DNA from: Wyeomyia smithii
Taxonomy: Eukaryota > Arthropoda > Insecta > Diptera > Culicidae
Reading direction: 5' to 3'
Length of the DNA: 64,000 nt
NCBI RefSeq assembly: GCF_029784165.1
Contig: NC_073696.1
Span: 105,422,665-105,486,664, forward strand
In this document: positions 45,561 to 57,524 of the stretch, in pieces
Layout: every line of letters starts with the position of its first letter
How positions within the stretch are numbered: position 1 is the first letter of the stretch
Translations under genes and position numbers: made by a program
Notes under the pieces: model-generated
What the model saw: only the letters and a program-made list of their open reading frames with translations
Told to the model about the DNA's origin: nothing
Database searches by the model: none

Positions 45561-48099
45561 ACAGTGTTTGGCATGCCTTTAGGCAGCTGGCAGCAATGGG
45601 AAAATCATGATACTGAGCCGAAAATAAAATAGGTACGGAATAGATTTTGGTGGAGCAACGATAAAATTTTCGTTGAAAGAAATTTTCGTTGAAAGTATTT
45701 TCGTTAAGAATTGTACACGAAACAGAAATGAGTATGATTTGATTTTATTTTAAAGATTAGTGAGTTTCCATAAATAAAATTTGGAAATTCAACAGATAAC
45801 CTTGCGACCCCATTGGGTCTCATTATATGAAGGCGCTTTACATTTTATCAAAGTGTGCTGCGACTAGTCAACAAACTTAGTTTAGTGGTTCCGAAAAAAG
45901 CATTCGATAATGATAAATCACCATGAATGTAAAGTTGTTAGCTTCCAAATTTTTCAAGTTTTGGTTTCGCGATTCTCATCTCGAGTGTTATCAACGCTGA
46001 AGGCACGTTTGGTTTTTTTTTTCATATATCGAGCAACAAAAGCAGCTCTAATGATTTAGCGCTATTACTGAGTATAGAAATGTAAACCTTACCGACCGAC
46101 AGCATCGGCATACCATTATCATGCATGTTCGCCCCCGGTTCATATGAACGTACCACTGCGGAACATAACGCATCATCATCGTTGTCATCAGCATTGGAAT
46201 CATCGAACGGACGCTACCTCCATCGCTGTCGGTCTATGTTACGTTCCACTTCCGTTCAGGAAGATTCGTTCATACTTGCTCGCGTTCAGTTCAACGCTAT
46301 ACATCATATCGTATCCTATTTCGAAACAATATTGTAGCTATTTGACCCCCCATAATTAACTAAACGCTTACATTTAAGCGGCTCTCTCAACTCGTACCTC
46401 GCCTACACGTAAACGGAGTTGGAACGGCGACGCCGTTGCCGGTGCATCGTCCTGTAAACCAAAGCTGTTCTAGCCACTTCAACCGACTGGAAGATGATTG
46501 GGTTCTGCAAGTTCACCCCACTGAACAACTCCAGAGCCCGGGGCATATGACAATCCTCACATGATGTCATCTACGTCAGCCTCAGCATTAGAGTGAGTAA
46601 TGAAGGCAGCACGATACATCTGCTTCAAGCAGCTGGAAAAATGATCAGCTACTGTTCTCGCGTTCCCAGCGCATCTTGCACAGGTTGCAGCACTGAAGCA
46701 TTGCTAGATTTTATGACCAAGGGTCAGGCCGAAGGTAGATCGACAGGTTGATGGACACGTTAAAAATTGGTAATAGAAGAATTACGTGCCAGAATCTAAT
46801 CCAATAATATTTAAATGATAATAAGAATTTGTATTAATAATAAGATTTTGATAAAGTTGCTCTTCTCATGTTGCAACAATTTTTTTTTAATAAAATGTTA
46901 AGCAAAGAAGTGAACAGAATAAAACATATTTCAGCAAGTCAATTGATGTAAAAACCCAGTTGACTTAATAGTTTACCCAGAAATTTGGATCTTGGGGTCC
47001 AGGGTAAATATTTACGGAGAGTCCTCTTTCCTAAGAACATTCAAAGGTAAGAAAATTGCATGTAATTGTTTTTGATAGCGATAATATATATTTAAATGAT
47101 CGAAGTTTTTAAAATCCATCATGTCTTCAAAATCGATACGAGGTGTGCACAAACAGACCGCTTACTTCTGTGTGTGTGAAATAATAGGCAATAAAGCAAG
47201 CAGTGACGTAACACCTAGGATTGTTGTTGGCGTAATGCACACATATGTGAATGCAGATAAATAGTTATGTCCAATTATTTGGGAAGGTTGTTTATAAGAC
47301 ACGATCGCAAGTTTATTGTAGAACTAAAACAGCCTACCTCATTTCTTGAAAAAGGCTAGGCCAAAACCGGTTGAAGTGGAATAACGCCTCTGTCAGTGGA
47401 ACATTCAACCGACGAAGATGCTCCTACCACAGAGTCTTACGAACCATACGTTTATTAAAAATTTGTAATGAAGAGAACTTAGCTTCAAAGCGCTCCATTT
47501 TTTATAATGTAGTTAAAATTATTCTGCCATTCGTGCATTGTACTCTAGCATTTCTTCTTAGCGTTTGTTTTCCGATTGCGGCCAGTACAGCTATTTAATA
47601 CGGCAATCGAATGTTTTGTTTTCTTTTTTTTTATTCTGTCCTCTTCGAGGCTCCTCCTTCTCTGAAAGTTTCTCTCCAAAGCTTGGTAATAAATGAAATT
47701 ATAACTTCATTTCTTATTCTAAGGCAGTATCATATGGGCGAACAATGTTTTATTTTGCCTATTTTTTGCTCTAAATTCTTCATTGAAACAATCAGAAAGA
47801 CCCCATTAGATAAATGATTTTATATTTCTTTGTAGGTATAACAGATGTCCTTTCAGAATATTGATTAGTTATCTGGGCATTTTTGCGTACGATTGAGTTA
47901 TTCAAAGTATCATTAACCGTTGAAAAACCGATAATGGTCAAACAACTTTTTATTTTGAACAATAGCTAGGTAAAATGCTCAGCAGTTGTGTGTATTTTTA
48001 TATGGCCAATAACTTTGCAGAAGATAGAAAATATGTAGGAAAACTTAGGAGAAAGTTATCTTGAAAATTATAATTTGAGTAAACCTTCAATATAAACCT
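45561..48099. other. Intergenic DNA, no gene recognised
   Basis: Mostly AT-rich. Short frames near 46125-46359 and 47371-47817 show no family features. Nothing further can be supported. Confidence 0.45.
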
Positions 48100-48522
48100 A
48101 ATTCAATCCACCTAGCGGTCAGACCCAGCCTTTCTCATTCAAACTTTTATTTGTAAAAATAGATTAACATGAACGCTTAAATCCAATAAATGTATATTCA
48201 CTCTTTAGGTTCTAAATTATTGATTGAAGGTGTAACAAATATGTCCATAATAGTTAACTCCCCTCCTTTTTCTGGAAGAGGAAATGAAACATAAATTTCT
48301 GCACATCTCGAGAACTAATCAACTAAATGGAACCAAATTCGGCAGGTAAATGTTTTTAGGGGTAAAAACTATGTCCATAATGTTTTGACACCCCTCTTTC
48401 TTTTGGGAGGAAGGGGTGCCATACAACTGAAACACAAATTCCTTCACGTCTCGGGAACTAACCGAGTAAATGGAACCGAATTTGGCAGGTGAATGTTTTT
48501 AGTGGTAACAAATATGTTCCAT
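48100..48522 (-). repeat. Satellite-like repeat, part left of LINE copy B
   Basis: Contains two imperfect units of about 120 bp (about 48240-48360 and 48361-48490), recognisable by GAACTAA..A.TAAATGGAAC and GGCAGGT.AATGTTTTTAG. LINE copy B inserted directly after the second unit, so the sequence right of B (54418 onward) originally continued from here. Orientation is assigned to match the repeat right of the LINE. Confidence 0.6.
48511..48522 (+). repeat. Left target-site duplication of LINE copy B
   Basis: AATATGTTCCAT is repeated at 54406-54417 behind the poly(A) run. The first As are ambiguous with the tail. Confidence 0.85.
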
Positions 48523-48557
48523 CATTCTGTGCCGAACACGCATCAGTATCGGATGTG
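48523..48557 (+). promoter_or_regulatory. Internal LINE promoter: initiator plus DPE (copy B)
   Basis: The element begins CATTC with A+1 at 48524. GGATGTG begins at 48551, exactly +28, and fits the DPE consensus RGWYV. Copy A has GGACGTG at the same distance although the sequence between the two boxes has diverged. Confidence 0.65.
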
Positions 48558-48968
48558 TTTGGTGATCGCTCCGATAGAATATAAAACAAAAGACGCGCGA
48601 GCAAGTGTTGGCATTGTTTGCCTGGTCGAGTGAAGGTTCAAGGTCGCCCGCCTTTGTGCAACTGTTTCGCATCTTGGCTGTTTGCTGGTGCGTAAGCCGA
48701 TTTGGCTGCTAAGTGATTTGTGCTACAGCAGTGGAGGAGAATCTCAACACAAAGGAGGAAAAAGAAGAAGCCAACAGTTGACAGCGAGTTGTGTCGCTGT
48801 GCTGAGTGATCACACACCCGGCTCGCTGCTGGTGGCTGTTTGGAGCTGCTGTATTGGTGCTGCTGGCTGTAACGGCTGCAGCTTCGACCGTTCGGACAAC
48901 CAACCCTGCTGAAAGGAGAAGAAAAGAGGTACGTGTTCTGTCGGCGCTAGTGCGCTAGATTTAGTGCG

Positions 48969-50342
48969 ATGGATGTAGATCCCTCGCCTCCCGTGCCACC
49001 ATCCCCGAACCCCTCCGACCCTGTCCCTCCTGCCAACCCTTCCTCTGTTAATTCAGTCCCCCCTCGCCCCAGGCTTCACCCGGACGGATCTCAGGGCAGC
49101 TTTACTGTTTTCTTTCGGCCAAAATCAGGACCGAAATCGAAACCGTTAAACATCCTGCAGATTTCGAAAGACCTGACGGAGGGGAACAAGGCCGTGACCG
49201 AAATCTCCAAGGTCAGACCCAACAAGCTCCGTGTCGTGGTCAGCGACCTGGAACAGGCCAACGCTATTGCTCGCTCCGAGCTTTTCACACGCGAGTATCG
49301 CGTTTATATACCCGCACGAGACGTGGAGATCGACGGTGTCATAACCGATTCGAGTCTGTCGGTCGAGTGTATCTTGGCAAGCGGTTTTGGCTGCTTCAAA
49401 AATGCTTTGTGTCACGACGTAAAAGTAAAGATCATAGATTGCAAGCAATTGCGGTCTGTGTCTCTTGTCAACGGCACAAAAGTGTACACTCCGTCAGACT
49501 CGTTTCGTGTTACGTTTGCCGGATCTGCTCTCCCTAGCCACGTCTCGATCGATCGGGTTCGTCTGCCTGTGCGATTGTATGTACTCCGTGTTATGAATTG
49601 CACCAATTGCAAGCAGCTAGGCCACACAGCTACCTACTGCTGCAATAAGGCACGATGTAGCAAGTGTGGAGAAACTCATGCGGACGATTCTTGCAGTGTA
49701 AATGCTGAAAAATGTATTCACTGCGGGGAAAATCAGCATGAGCTCTCCACATGCCCGGTGTACATGCAGCGCAGAGATAAAATCAAGCGGTCACTTAAGG
49801 AGCGTTCAAAGCGATCTTACGCTGAGATGCTGAAGAAGACCGTGACCACTTCTACCATAACATCGAACCCCTTTGATCTGTTGTCCTCTGATGAAACCGA
49901 TTCTGACGATTCACCAGCGGGAACAACTTATGCCAATCCTGGGGCGTCTAGAAAGAGGAAAAATATTTCCTCTCCTAAACTTCCCCGAAAAGGTCCTAAG
50001 ATTTCCCAAAGTGAAATGAAAGTTACAAACAAACCAAACAGTGCTGCGGAAAAACCGAAGCAAACTCCTCCTGGGCTTGCAAATTTAAAGTCCCAGAAGG
50101 AGTTCCCAGCACTGCCAGGAACATCTAAAACCCCAGTTGTTCCTTTTGCACTCCCAGTTGATGAAACAAACTCTGGATTAGTGAAATTTTCTGACATTGT
50201 GGACTGGCTTTTTGAAACTTTCAATGTACCCGATCCAATTAAAATTTTTCTTACAGCATTCCTCCCAACAGTTAGATCATTTTTGAAGCAGTTGACTGCC
50301 CAATGGCCCCTCCTTGCAGCGATTGTATCCTTCGATGCCTAA
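48969..50342 (+). CDS. LINE ORF1 protein, intact (457 aa, CCHC zinc knuckles)
   Basis: Starts MDVDPSPPVPPSPNPSDPVP after a 446-bp leader and runs uninterrupted for 457 codons. Layout: a Pro-rich N-terminus (1-45), a conserved central region (about 60-200, with KAVTEISKVRPNKLRVVVSD and LFTREYRVYIPARDVEIDGV), then three CCHC knuckles at about 205-255 (CTNCKQLGHTATYC, CSKCGETHADDSC, CIHCGENQHELSTC) and a Lys/Ser/Pro-rich C-terminal half. Such proteins bind the element RNA and form the ribonucleoprotein needed for retrotransposition in the nucleus. It ends ...IVSFDA and overlaps the ORF2 start. This is the only long, fully open element gene in the window. Expression is unknown. Confidence 0.9.
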   Translation: MDVDPSPPVPPSPNPSDPVPPANPSSVNSVPPRPRLHPDGSQGSFTVFFRPKSGPKSKPLNILQISKDLTEGNKAVTEISKVRPNKLRVVVSDLEQANAIARSELFTREYRVYIPARDVEIDGVITDSSLSVECILASGFGCFKNALCHDVKVKIIDCKQLRSVSLVNGTKVYTPSDSFRVTFAGSALPSHVSIDRVRLPVRLYVLRVMNCTNCKQLGHTATYCCNKARCSKCGETHADDSCSVNAEKCIHCGENQHELSTCPVYMQRRDKIKRSLKERSKRSYAEMLKKTVTTSTITSNPFDLLSSDETDSDDSPAGTTYANPGASRKRKNISSPKLPRKGPKISQSEMKVTNKPNSAAEKPKQTPPGLANLKSQKEFPALPGTSKTPVVPFALPVDETNSGLVKFSDIVDWLFETFNVPDPIKIFLTAFLPTVRSFLKQLTAQWPLLAAIVSFDA

Positions 50343-53300
50343 TTCATCTGCGTATACGAAGGATTCTATCTCTGTCTTACAGTGGAATTGTAGAAGTATT
50401 TTACCAAAAATGGATTCATTTAAAGTTTTAATAAATAGAAACAAATGCGATGCATTTTCCCTTTGTGAAACTTGGCTTACTTCAAATATTGATCTCAACT
50501 TCCATGATTTTAATATTATTCGCCTTGATCGAGACACCCCATATGGAGGAGTACTTTTAGGGATTAAAAAGTGCTATTCTTTCTATCGTATTAACCTCCC
50601 CTCGATTCCAGGCATCGAAGTTGTCGCATGTCAAATGACAATACAAGGTAAAGAGCTTTGTATTGCCTCAATATATATTCCTCCCAGAGCACAGGTTGGG
50701 CAACGGTTGCTCTTTGATTTAATAGAACTTCTTCCCTCGCCACGTTTGATTTTGGGAGACTTCAACTCTCATGGTGTGGCTTGGGGTTCCCCCTACAATG
50801 ATAACCGCTCCTCTTTAATCTATAACCTTTGCGATGACTTCGACATGACTATTTTGAACAACGGCGAAATGACACGTATCCCGAAACCTCCAGCGCGCCC
50901 AAGCGCTTTGGATCTATCCTTATGTTCGACGTCGCTACGGTTGGATTGCACATAGAAGGTTATCCTCGATCCTCACGGTAGCGACCATCTGCCTATTCTT
51001 ATTTCAATTACTAACGGTTCAACTCGCAAGCGACCAATTGACATTCCGTATGACCTCACACGGAATGTCGATTGGAAGTTATACGAAGAAATGATTTCAA
51101 AAGCGGTCGAGTCGATTCAACATCACCCACCACTTGAAGAATACAACCTCCTCGCGGGCTTGATTCTCGACGCCGCGTTGCAAGCCCAAACGAAGAAATA
51201 TCCCGGCGTAACGATCAAAGAGCGGCCTCCAACTCCGTGGTGGGACAAAGAGTGCTCCGATGTCTACACGCAAAGATCCGACGCGTTTTTGGCCTTCCAG
51301 AAGGGAGGTATACCCGACGACTATATACGGTATTCGGAGCTTAATACCAAGCTTAAAAGCCTGGCTAAAGCAAAGAAACGCGGATATTGGCGTCGGTCCG
51401 TGAACGAGACGTCGAGGGAGACATCGATGAGCACTCTTTGGAACACAGCCCGAAGAATGCGGAATCGCGTAACGGTCAACGAAAGCGAGGAGTCTTCAAG
51501 TCGGTGGATATTTGATTTTGCCAGGAAAGTATGTCCGGACTCTTTTCCTGAGCAAAACATTGTTCGCGATGCGTCTCCGGGCCACGACGCGATAGAATCA
51601 CCCTTTACGATGGCAGAATTTTCAGTTGCCCTCCTGTCCTGTAACAATAACGCGCCTGGGTTAGATAGAATCAAATTCAACTTGTTGAAGAATCTACCCG
51701 GCAATGCCAAGAGGCGCTTGTTGAACTTGTTCAATAAGTTCCTGGAGCAAAACATTGTACCGCAGGATTGGAGGCAAGTGAAGGTGATCGCCATCCAAAA
51801 ACCAGGGAAACCAGCTTCCGATCACAACTCTTATAGGCCGATTGCAATGCTATCCTGTATCCGGAAATTGATGGAAAAAATGATACTCTGTCGTTTAGAC
51901 CACTGGGTCGAATCAAATGGTCTACTATCAGATACTCAATTTGGCTTCCGCCGTGCCAAAGGGACGAATGATTGTCTTGCGTTGCTTTCAACAGATATTC
52001 AGCTGGCGTATGCTCGCAAAAAACAAATGGCGTCTGCGTTCTTGGACATTAAGGGGGCTTTTGATTCCGTTTCTATTGACATTCTTTCGGGTAAACTTCA
52101 CCGACAAGGATTTTCTCCAATTTTGAACAATTTTTCGCACAATTTGCTGTCCGAAAAGCACAAGCATTTTACGCACGGCGATTTGGCAACTTTTCGCATT
52201 AGCTACATGAGTCTTCCCCAGGGCTCATGTTTAAGCCCCCTTCTTTACAACTTTTATGTAAATGACATCGACGAATGTCTGGCAAATTCATGCACGATAA
52301 GACAACTTGCAGACGACAGTGTAATCTCTGTTACAGGAGCCAAAGCTGCCGATTTGCAAGGACCATTGCAAGATACCTTGGACAATTTGTCTGCTTGGGC
52401 TTTACAGCTAGGTATCGAATTCTCTCCGGAGAAGACTGAGATAGTAGTTTTTTCTAGGAAGCATGAACCTGCTCAGCTTCAAACACAACTAATGGGTAAA
52501 ACGATTTCTCAGGTTTTGGTACACAAATATCTTGGTGTCTGGTTCGACTCAAAAGGCACCTGGGGTTGTCACGTTAGGTATCTGATGAAAAAATGTCAAC
52601 AAAGGGTGAATTTTCTTCGTACAATAACCGGACAATGGTGGGGAGCCCACCCAGGAGACCTTATAAGGCTTTACCAAACAACGATATTGTCTGTCATTGA
52701 GTACGGGTGTTTCTGCTTCCGCTCCGCAGCAAACACACATTTGATCAAGCTGGAGCGAATACAATATCGTTGTTTGCGTATCGCCTTGGGTTGCATGCAG
52801 TCGACCCATATGATGAGTTTGGAGGTCTTAGCTGGAGTACTACCATTGAAAAACCGCTTCTGGAGCCTGTCTTCTCGTATTCTTATCAAATGTGAGGTCT
52901 TGAACCGTCCTGTGATTGAAAATTTTGAAAGGTTAATCGAACTTAATTCTCAAACCCGTTTTATGACATTGTATTTCAATCACATGTCCCATAATATTAA
53001 CCCTTCTTCGAATATCCAAATCGTGTCGACTTTTCAAATACTTCTGATTCTACTGTGTTTTTCGATACATCCATGATAGAAGAAACTCGTGGAATCCCGG
53101 ATCAATTACGCGTGCAGCAGATCACCAAAATTTTTTCCAATAAATATCGAAACATCAACTGCGACAATATGTTCTACACTGACGGATCACTTCTTGATGG
53201 GTCCACTGGCTTCGGTATTTTCAATAACAATTTAACCGTCTCCCATAAGCTTGATAATCCTGCTTCTGTTTACGTCGCAGAATTGGCTGCTATTCAGTAC

Positions 53301-54021
53301 ACCCTAGGGATTATCGAAAAAATGCCCACGGACCATTATTTCATCTTTGCGGACAGTCTCAGTTCCATTGAGGCTCTCCGATCGATGAAAGATGTTAAGC
53401 ACTCTTCGTATTTCCTGGGGAAAATACGGGAACATCTGAGTGCTTTATCCGAAAAATCTACTCAGATTACCTTAGCGTGGGTCCCTTCTCACTGCTCGAT
53501 ACCGGGCAATGAGAAAGCGGACTCTTTGGCTAAGGTGGGCGCAACAAACGGTGGAATTTATGAAAGACCAATTGCCTTTAATGAATTTTTCTCATTTGTA
53601 CGTCAGAATACGATCATCAGTTGGCAAAATGCTTGGACCAGAGGGGAACTGAGAAGGTGGTTACATTCCATAATCCCCAAGGTGTCGACGAACCCGTGGT
53701 TCAAGGGGTTGGATGTAGGTCGGGATTTCATTTGCGTGATGTCCCGGCTTATGTCCAATCACTATAGATTTGACGCGCATCTCCGTCGTGTTGGGCTCGG
53801 GGAAAGTGGTATCTTGTGCCTGTGGTGAAGGTTATCACGATATAGAGCACGTTGTTTGGTCATGCCCTGTACACCGTGACGCCAGGTCTAAATTAATAGC
53901 TTCCCTGCAGGCCGAAGGTAGGCAGTCCGCTGTTCCTGTTCGTGATGTCTTGGCGAGCCGTGACCTATCCTACATGTCCCTTATATACGTTTTCCTGAAA
54001 TCCATCCACGCCCCAGTTTAA
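50314..54021 (+). pseudogene. LINE ORF2 of copy B: endonuclease, reverse transcriptase, RNase H
   Basis: Starts MQRLYPSMPNSSAYTKDSIS. Endonuclease motifs VLQWNCRS, CETWL, LILGDFNSHG and GSDHLPI lie at 50360-51000. A TGG to TAG stop at 50953-50955 falls between the endonuclease core and its last motif, and the same frame goes on. The RT part has AFLDIKGAFDSV near 52035, LPQGSCLSPLLYNFYVNDI near 52210 (after SYMS, where copy A reads SYMG) and LADDSV near 52300. RNase H has YTDGS, AELAAI, FADSLSS and NEKADSLAK at 53170-53530. A missing base near 53015 and an extra T near 53814 put RNase H in another frame; the C-terminus CACGEGYHDIEHVVWSCPVH returns to frame. Three lesions in about 3.7 kb. Confidence 0.9.
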
Positions 54022-54405
54022 TCCTATTCCCTTCCGCCTACATCCACCAAACGACAAGAACACGTTAAGACCCCGGATCCGGAAACAGCAATCAGACCCG
54101 CACGATACTCTCAAGGCCCGAGGGAGACAACCCAATATGCCAGTCCGTAATATCTTGGCCCAGCAGCGGAACATGTGCTTACCTATGGCAATGAAAACCA
54201 TCATACAGTAAACCAGTGCTTTTAATGCAAAATATTATAGCTTTAAGTTACATTTAGTTTCAGCTCGTAGTCGGAAGCGAGGATAAAAAATTTGCTTTTA
54301 GTTATTAAGATACTTTAGAAAGTAAGCTACCAGATATAATTGGCGCCGTTAAACATTAAATTGTATTTGTGCCGTGTCAAATAAACTATAGATGAACAAA
54401 AAAAA

Positions 54406-54417
54406 AATATGTTCCAT
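54406..54417 (+). repeat. Right target-site duplication of LINE copy B
   Basis: AATATGTTCCAT, matching 48511-48522. Repeated again at 59019-59030 as part of the segmental duplication. Confidence 0.85.
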
Positions 54418-55640
54418 AATCGACCTCAGGCAACATTTTGGATTGTAAGATGGCAACTTCCGGTTTCTGGAAAACAGCCAAAAATGGCCGATTTCCACCC
54501 AATATAATAATATCCGGATCTAAAATGATACCCAGGAGCTAAACTCGAACATAGATACCATTTCGAATTCTAAGATGGCGACTTCCGGTTTCGGAAAAGC
54601 GGCGGCAAACGACCAAATACCACCCAATATGGGTTCCGGAATCGTAATGACGCACTGGATCCACAAATCGACTTCAGACAACATTTTGAATTGTAGGATG
54701 GCAACTTCCGGTTTCTGGGAAACAGCCTGAAATGGAGGATTCCCATTAAATATGAGTATCTCCAGAACCAGAGAGATGCACAGAAGCTAAAAATTGATCA
54801 CAGACAATCTTGAATTTTAAGATGGTGACTCCCGGTGTCTGGCAAACAGCCGGAAATGACCAAATACCATTCAATATGAATGTTTTCGGAACCAGAATTA
54901 CGCCCAGATGACAGATAGTGACAAAATACTACCCAATATGAGTATCTCCGGAGCCAGAATTTTTCAAGAAGCTAAAAATTGACCTCAGACACCATTATAA
55001 ATTGTAGGATGGCAACTTCTGGTTTCTGGAAAACAGCCAAAAATGGCCGATTTTAGTCTAACATGAGTATCTCCAGATCTAGAATGATACACAGCAGCTG
55101 AAATCGACCACAGGCCCCATTTTAGATTCTAGGTTGGCGACTTCCGGTTCCTGGGAAACAGCCGAAAACGATCGAATAACATCTAGTATGGGTGTTTCTT
55201 CAACCAGAATGACGCTCAGAGGCCAAAAATTATCTTAAATACCATTCTGAAATCCAAGATGGTGACTTCCGGTTTGTGAAAAACAGCCTAAAATAACCAA
55301 ATACCATCCAATATGAGTATCAATTGACCTCAGGCACCATTTTGAATTGCTAAATGGCAACTTCTAGGAAACTGTTATAAATGACCGAATAATACTCATT
55401 ATGGATATTTCCGTAATCGAGATGATGCATAGAAACCAAACATTGACCCTTGACACCATTTTGAAATAATGACGATTACTTTCAGTTTCTGGAAAACAAC
55501 CAAAATAACTAAATACCTCCCAATATGGGTATTTCCGGTGTTAGATTGATGCCAGAAAATCTGCTGAAAATGACCGAATACCACCCAGTATGAATATATT
55601 CAGAATTAAGGCGATGTACAGAAGCCAAAAGTCGAGAATG
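54418..55640 (-). repeat. Degenerate tandem repeat, about 125-bp period
   Basis: The word ACTTCCGGTTTCTGG and variants recur at about 54455, 54571, 54702, 54825, 55014, 55139, 55264, 55355 and 55482. Between them come AACAGCC.AAAATG.CC, CCCAATATGAGTAT and CACCATTTTGAATTG. Spacing is usually 119-131 bp. Units have diverged strongly, so the array is old. No coding frame. It merges into the next repeat. Confidence 0.8.
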
Positions 55641-56973
55641 TTGCCATTTCGATAAAACCAATCATTTCAAACGATTTGTTATTTAAATTTGATCATATCT
55701 TATGGCCGATTCGTCGTGCATTTGCAGACTTTAAACACATCGCAAGGAATCAATGAATTTGGAACGTTCAAATAGTACGATACCACATTTAAATTATGCT
55801 GAGGCCACATATATAGATCAAAGCAGGTATAGTTTTAAATAGTCTTTGAATTTCTTTTCTTTCCATAACTTTTGAGCCACATATCAAATTGTTATGAAGT
55901 TTGTTATTTGTGAGTTTGAGAGATGACTCGTTCGTATGACACTAGTTATGTTCAAATAAGTCGTGTTATCTTTGAGATAATAGACTTCCGTTGTTTTATT
56001 AACAATTTAATACATAACGGTTGCTTAAGTTCGATTATAATGAAACGAAATGCGAACGTATAGGGCAGCCAAATTTTGAAAACCACGTATTCAATCATAA
56101 TTCATTAGTTAACCCTTGACTAGCCTGCTCATCTGATAATAATATTTATCAAATCGGTTGTGTAGATCCTGAGATAATGAAGTTTCGTGATTTTCACATT
56201 TCGGTACATAACAGACGAAGTTACAGTTCGATTACAGTAAAATTCAATAGGGTGTTATAAGGCAGCTAGACTTATTAATTGACACTAATTTTGTGGAAAT
56301 CGGGTCAGCCATCTCTGAGAAAAGTGAGTGAGTGCAAGTAGTCTTCGGAATATGTTACTTTTCATAGCTGGATTTCACATTTTTGAACATAACAGGCAAA
56401 GTAATAGTCCGATTGCAAAAAAAAATCAATAGGGTCTTATGGGGTAACTAGACCTTCCATTAGAGACTAATTTTATGAAAATCGGTCCAGCCATCTCTGA
56501 GAAACATGAGTGAGATTAAACAGTCTTCAGAACACATTTCTTTTCATAACTTTTGAACCACAAGTTCAATCTTTATAAAACCCAAAAGTTATGAGTATTT
56601 CAGGTAGCCCGTTCATTTGAAACCAATCTTGTTCAAATCGGTTGTGTAGTTTTTGAGATAATGATGTTTCATGATTTTCACATTTTAATACATAACCTCT
56701 AAACTAAAAATCCGATTACAATAAAATTGAATAGGGTTTTATGGGACAGCAAGACCTTTCATTTGCAATTAATTTCATGTGAATCGGTCCAGCCATCTCT
56801 GAGAAAAGTGAGTGAGAATAAAAATCTGCACATACACATACACACACACACATACAGAAAATGCTCAGCTCGTCGAGCTGAGTCGAGTGATATATGCCAT
56901 TCGACCCTTCGGAGCACTTTAATACTTTCGGTTTTGCAAGTGATTGCTATACCTTTCTAGGAGAAAGGCAAAA
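55641..56973 (-). repeat. Long satellite-like repeat, reverse orientation (R1)
   Basis: Read on the minus strand it begins TTTTGCCTTTCTCCTAGAAA at 56973 and contains alternating related blocks with CTCAGAGATGGCTGGACCGA and CTCAAAAACTACACAACCGA motifs. Forward copies of the same repeat start at about 57202, 61817 and 63098. This is a widespread type of mosquito repeat to my knowledge, but I cannot name it. Confidence 0.75.
56864..56882. repeat. 19-nt near-perfect palindrome in R1
   Basis: CTCAGCTCG, a single T, then CGAGCTGAG: two perfect 9-bp arms. The same palindrome is at 61479-61497, while forward copies R2 and R3 keep only one arm well. Confidence 0.8.
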
Positions 56974-57201
56974 CTATTTATATTTTTTATATATAAGAGA
57001 TATTAATTTGACATCTTCGACAAAAGTTCTGGAAAAAGCATCTGCTACAACTTTTTCAGAGACACTGGTAGTCCCAAAAAAATCGATGTTGAAAAAGTCA
57101 AGGTGCATGACCCTAAATTGAAAGATAATGTTATTTGTAGTATTTTTGTAAAACACTTAGACTTTCTAAAAAAATGTTTTCAGGTTGTCTTTTTGAGTAC
57201 T
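56974..57201. other. Spacer of the R1/R2 inverted repeat
   Basis: About 230 bp of unrelated AT-rich sequence between the opposed repeat ends. A short frame on each strand has no recognisable content. Confidence 0.5.
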
Positions 57202-57524
57202 TTTTGCCTTTCTCCTAGAAAGGTATAGCAATCACTGGAAAAACCAGAGGTATAAAAGTGCTCCAAAGGGACGAATCTCGTATATCAATCGACTTAGTTT
57301 GACGAGCTGAGCATTTTCTGTTTGTGTGTGTGTATGTGTGTGTGTGTATGTGCGTGTGTATGTAACGCTCTCCCAATCTCACTCGATTTTCTCAGAGATG
57401 GCTGGACCCATCTTCCTGAAATTAATTGCAAATGAAAGGTCTAGTTGCCCCATAAGACCCTATTGAATTTTATTGTAATCTGATTTCTAGTTTAGAGGTT
57501 ATGTTTAAAAATGTGAAAATCACG
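57202..57524 (+). repeat. Satellite-like repeat R2, forward, cut by the duplication breakpoint
   Basis: TTTTGCCTTTCTCCTAGAAA starts the forward copy. It includes a GT-rich microsatellite (57317-57362) and ends abruptly at 57524, where duplicated LINE ORF2 sequence begins. The second unit (61817 onward) shows how it continued. Confidence 0.8.

Larger units (their letters stand above)
48523..54405 (+). mobile_element. I-like LINE, copy B, full length (5.9 kb)
   Basis: Same family as copy A. 5' leader 48523-48968, ORF1 48969-50342, ORF2 from 50314 overlapping ORF1 by 29 nt in a different frame, 3' UTR 54022-54397 and about ten As. Target-site duplications flank it precisely. It has only three visible lesions, all in ORF2. 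Its last 1.5 kb belong to a tandem duplication whose second copy is at 57525-59020. Confidence 0.9.
52908..57524 (+). repeat. Tandem segmental duplication, unit 1 (4617 bp)
   Basis: From TCCTGTGATTGAAAATTTTG in the ORF2 of LINE B through its 3' end, target-site duplication and the adjoining satellite-like repeats to ...GAAAATCACG. The same 4.6 kb follows immediately. The junction at 57523-57526 shares CG with both parental breakpoints (ACCG|TCCT at 52908, CACG|AAAC at 62140), a 2-bp microhomology. Confidence 0.9.

Noticed and set aside
54418..55640. CRISPR-like array
   Set aside because: Repeats are long, degenerate and not separated by unique spacers of uniform length. The setting is a eukaryotic genome with satellite-like DNA.
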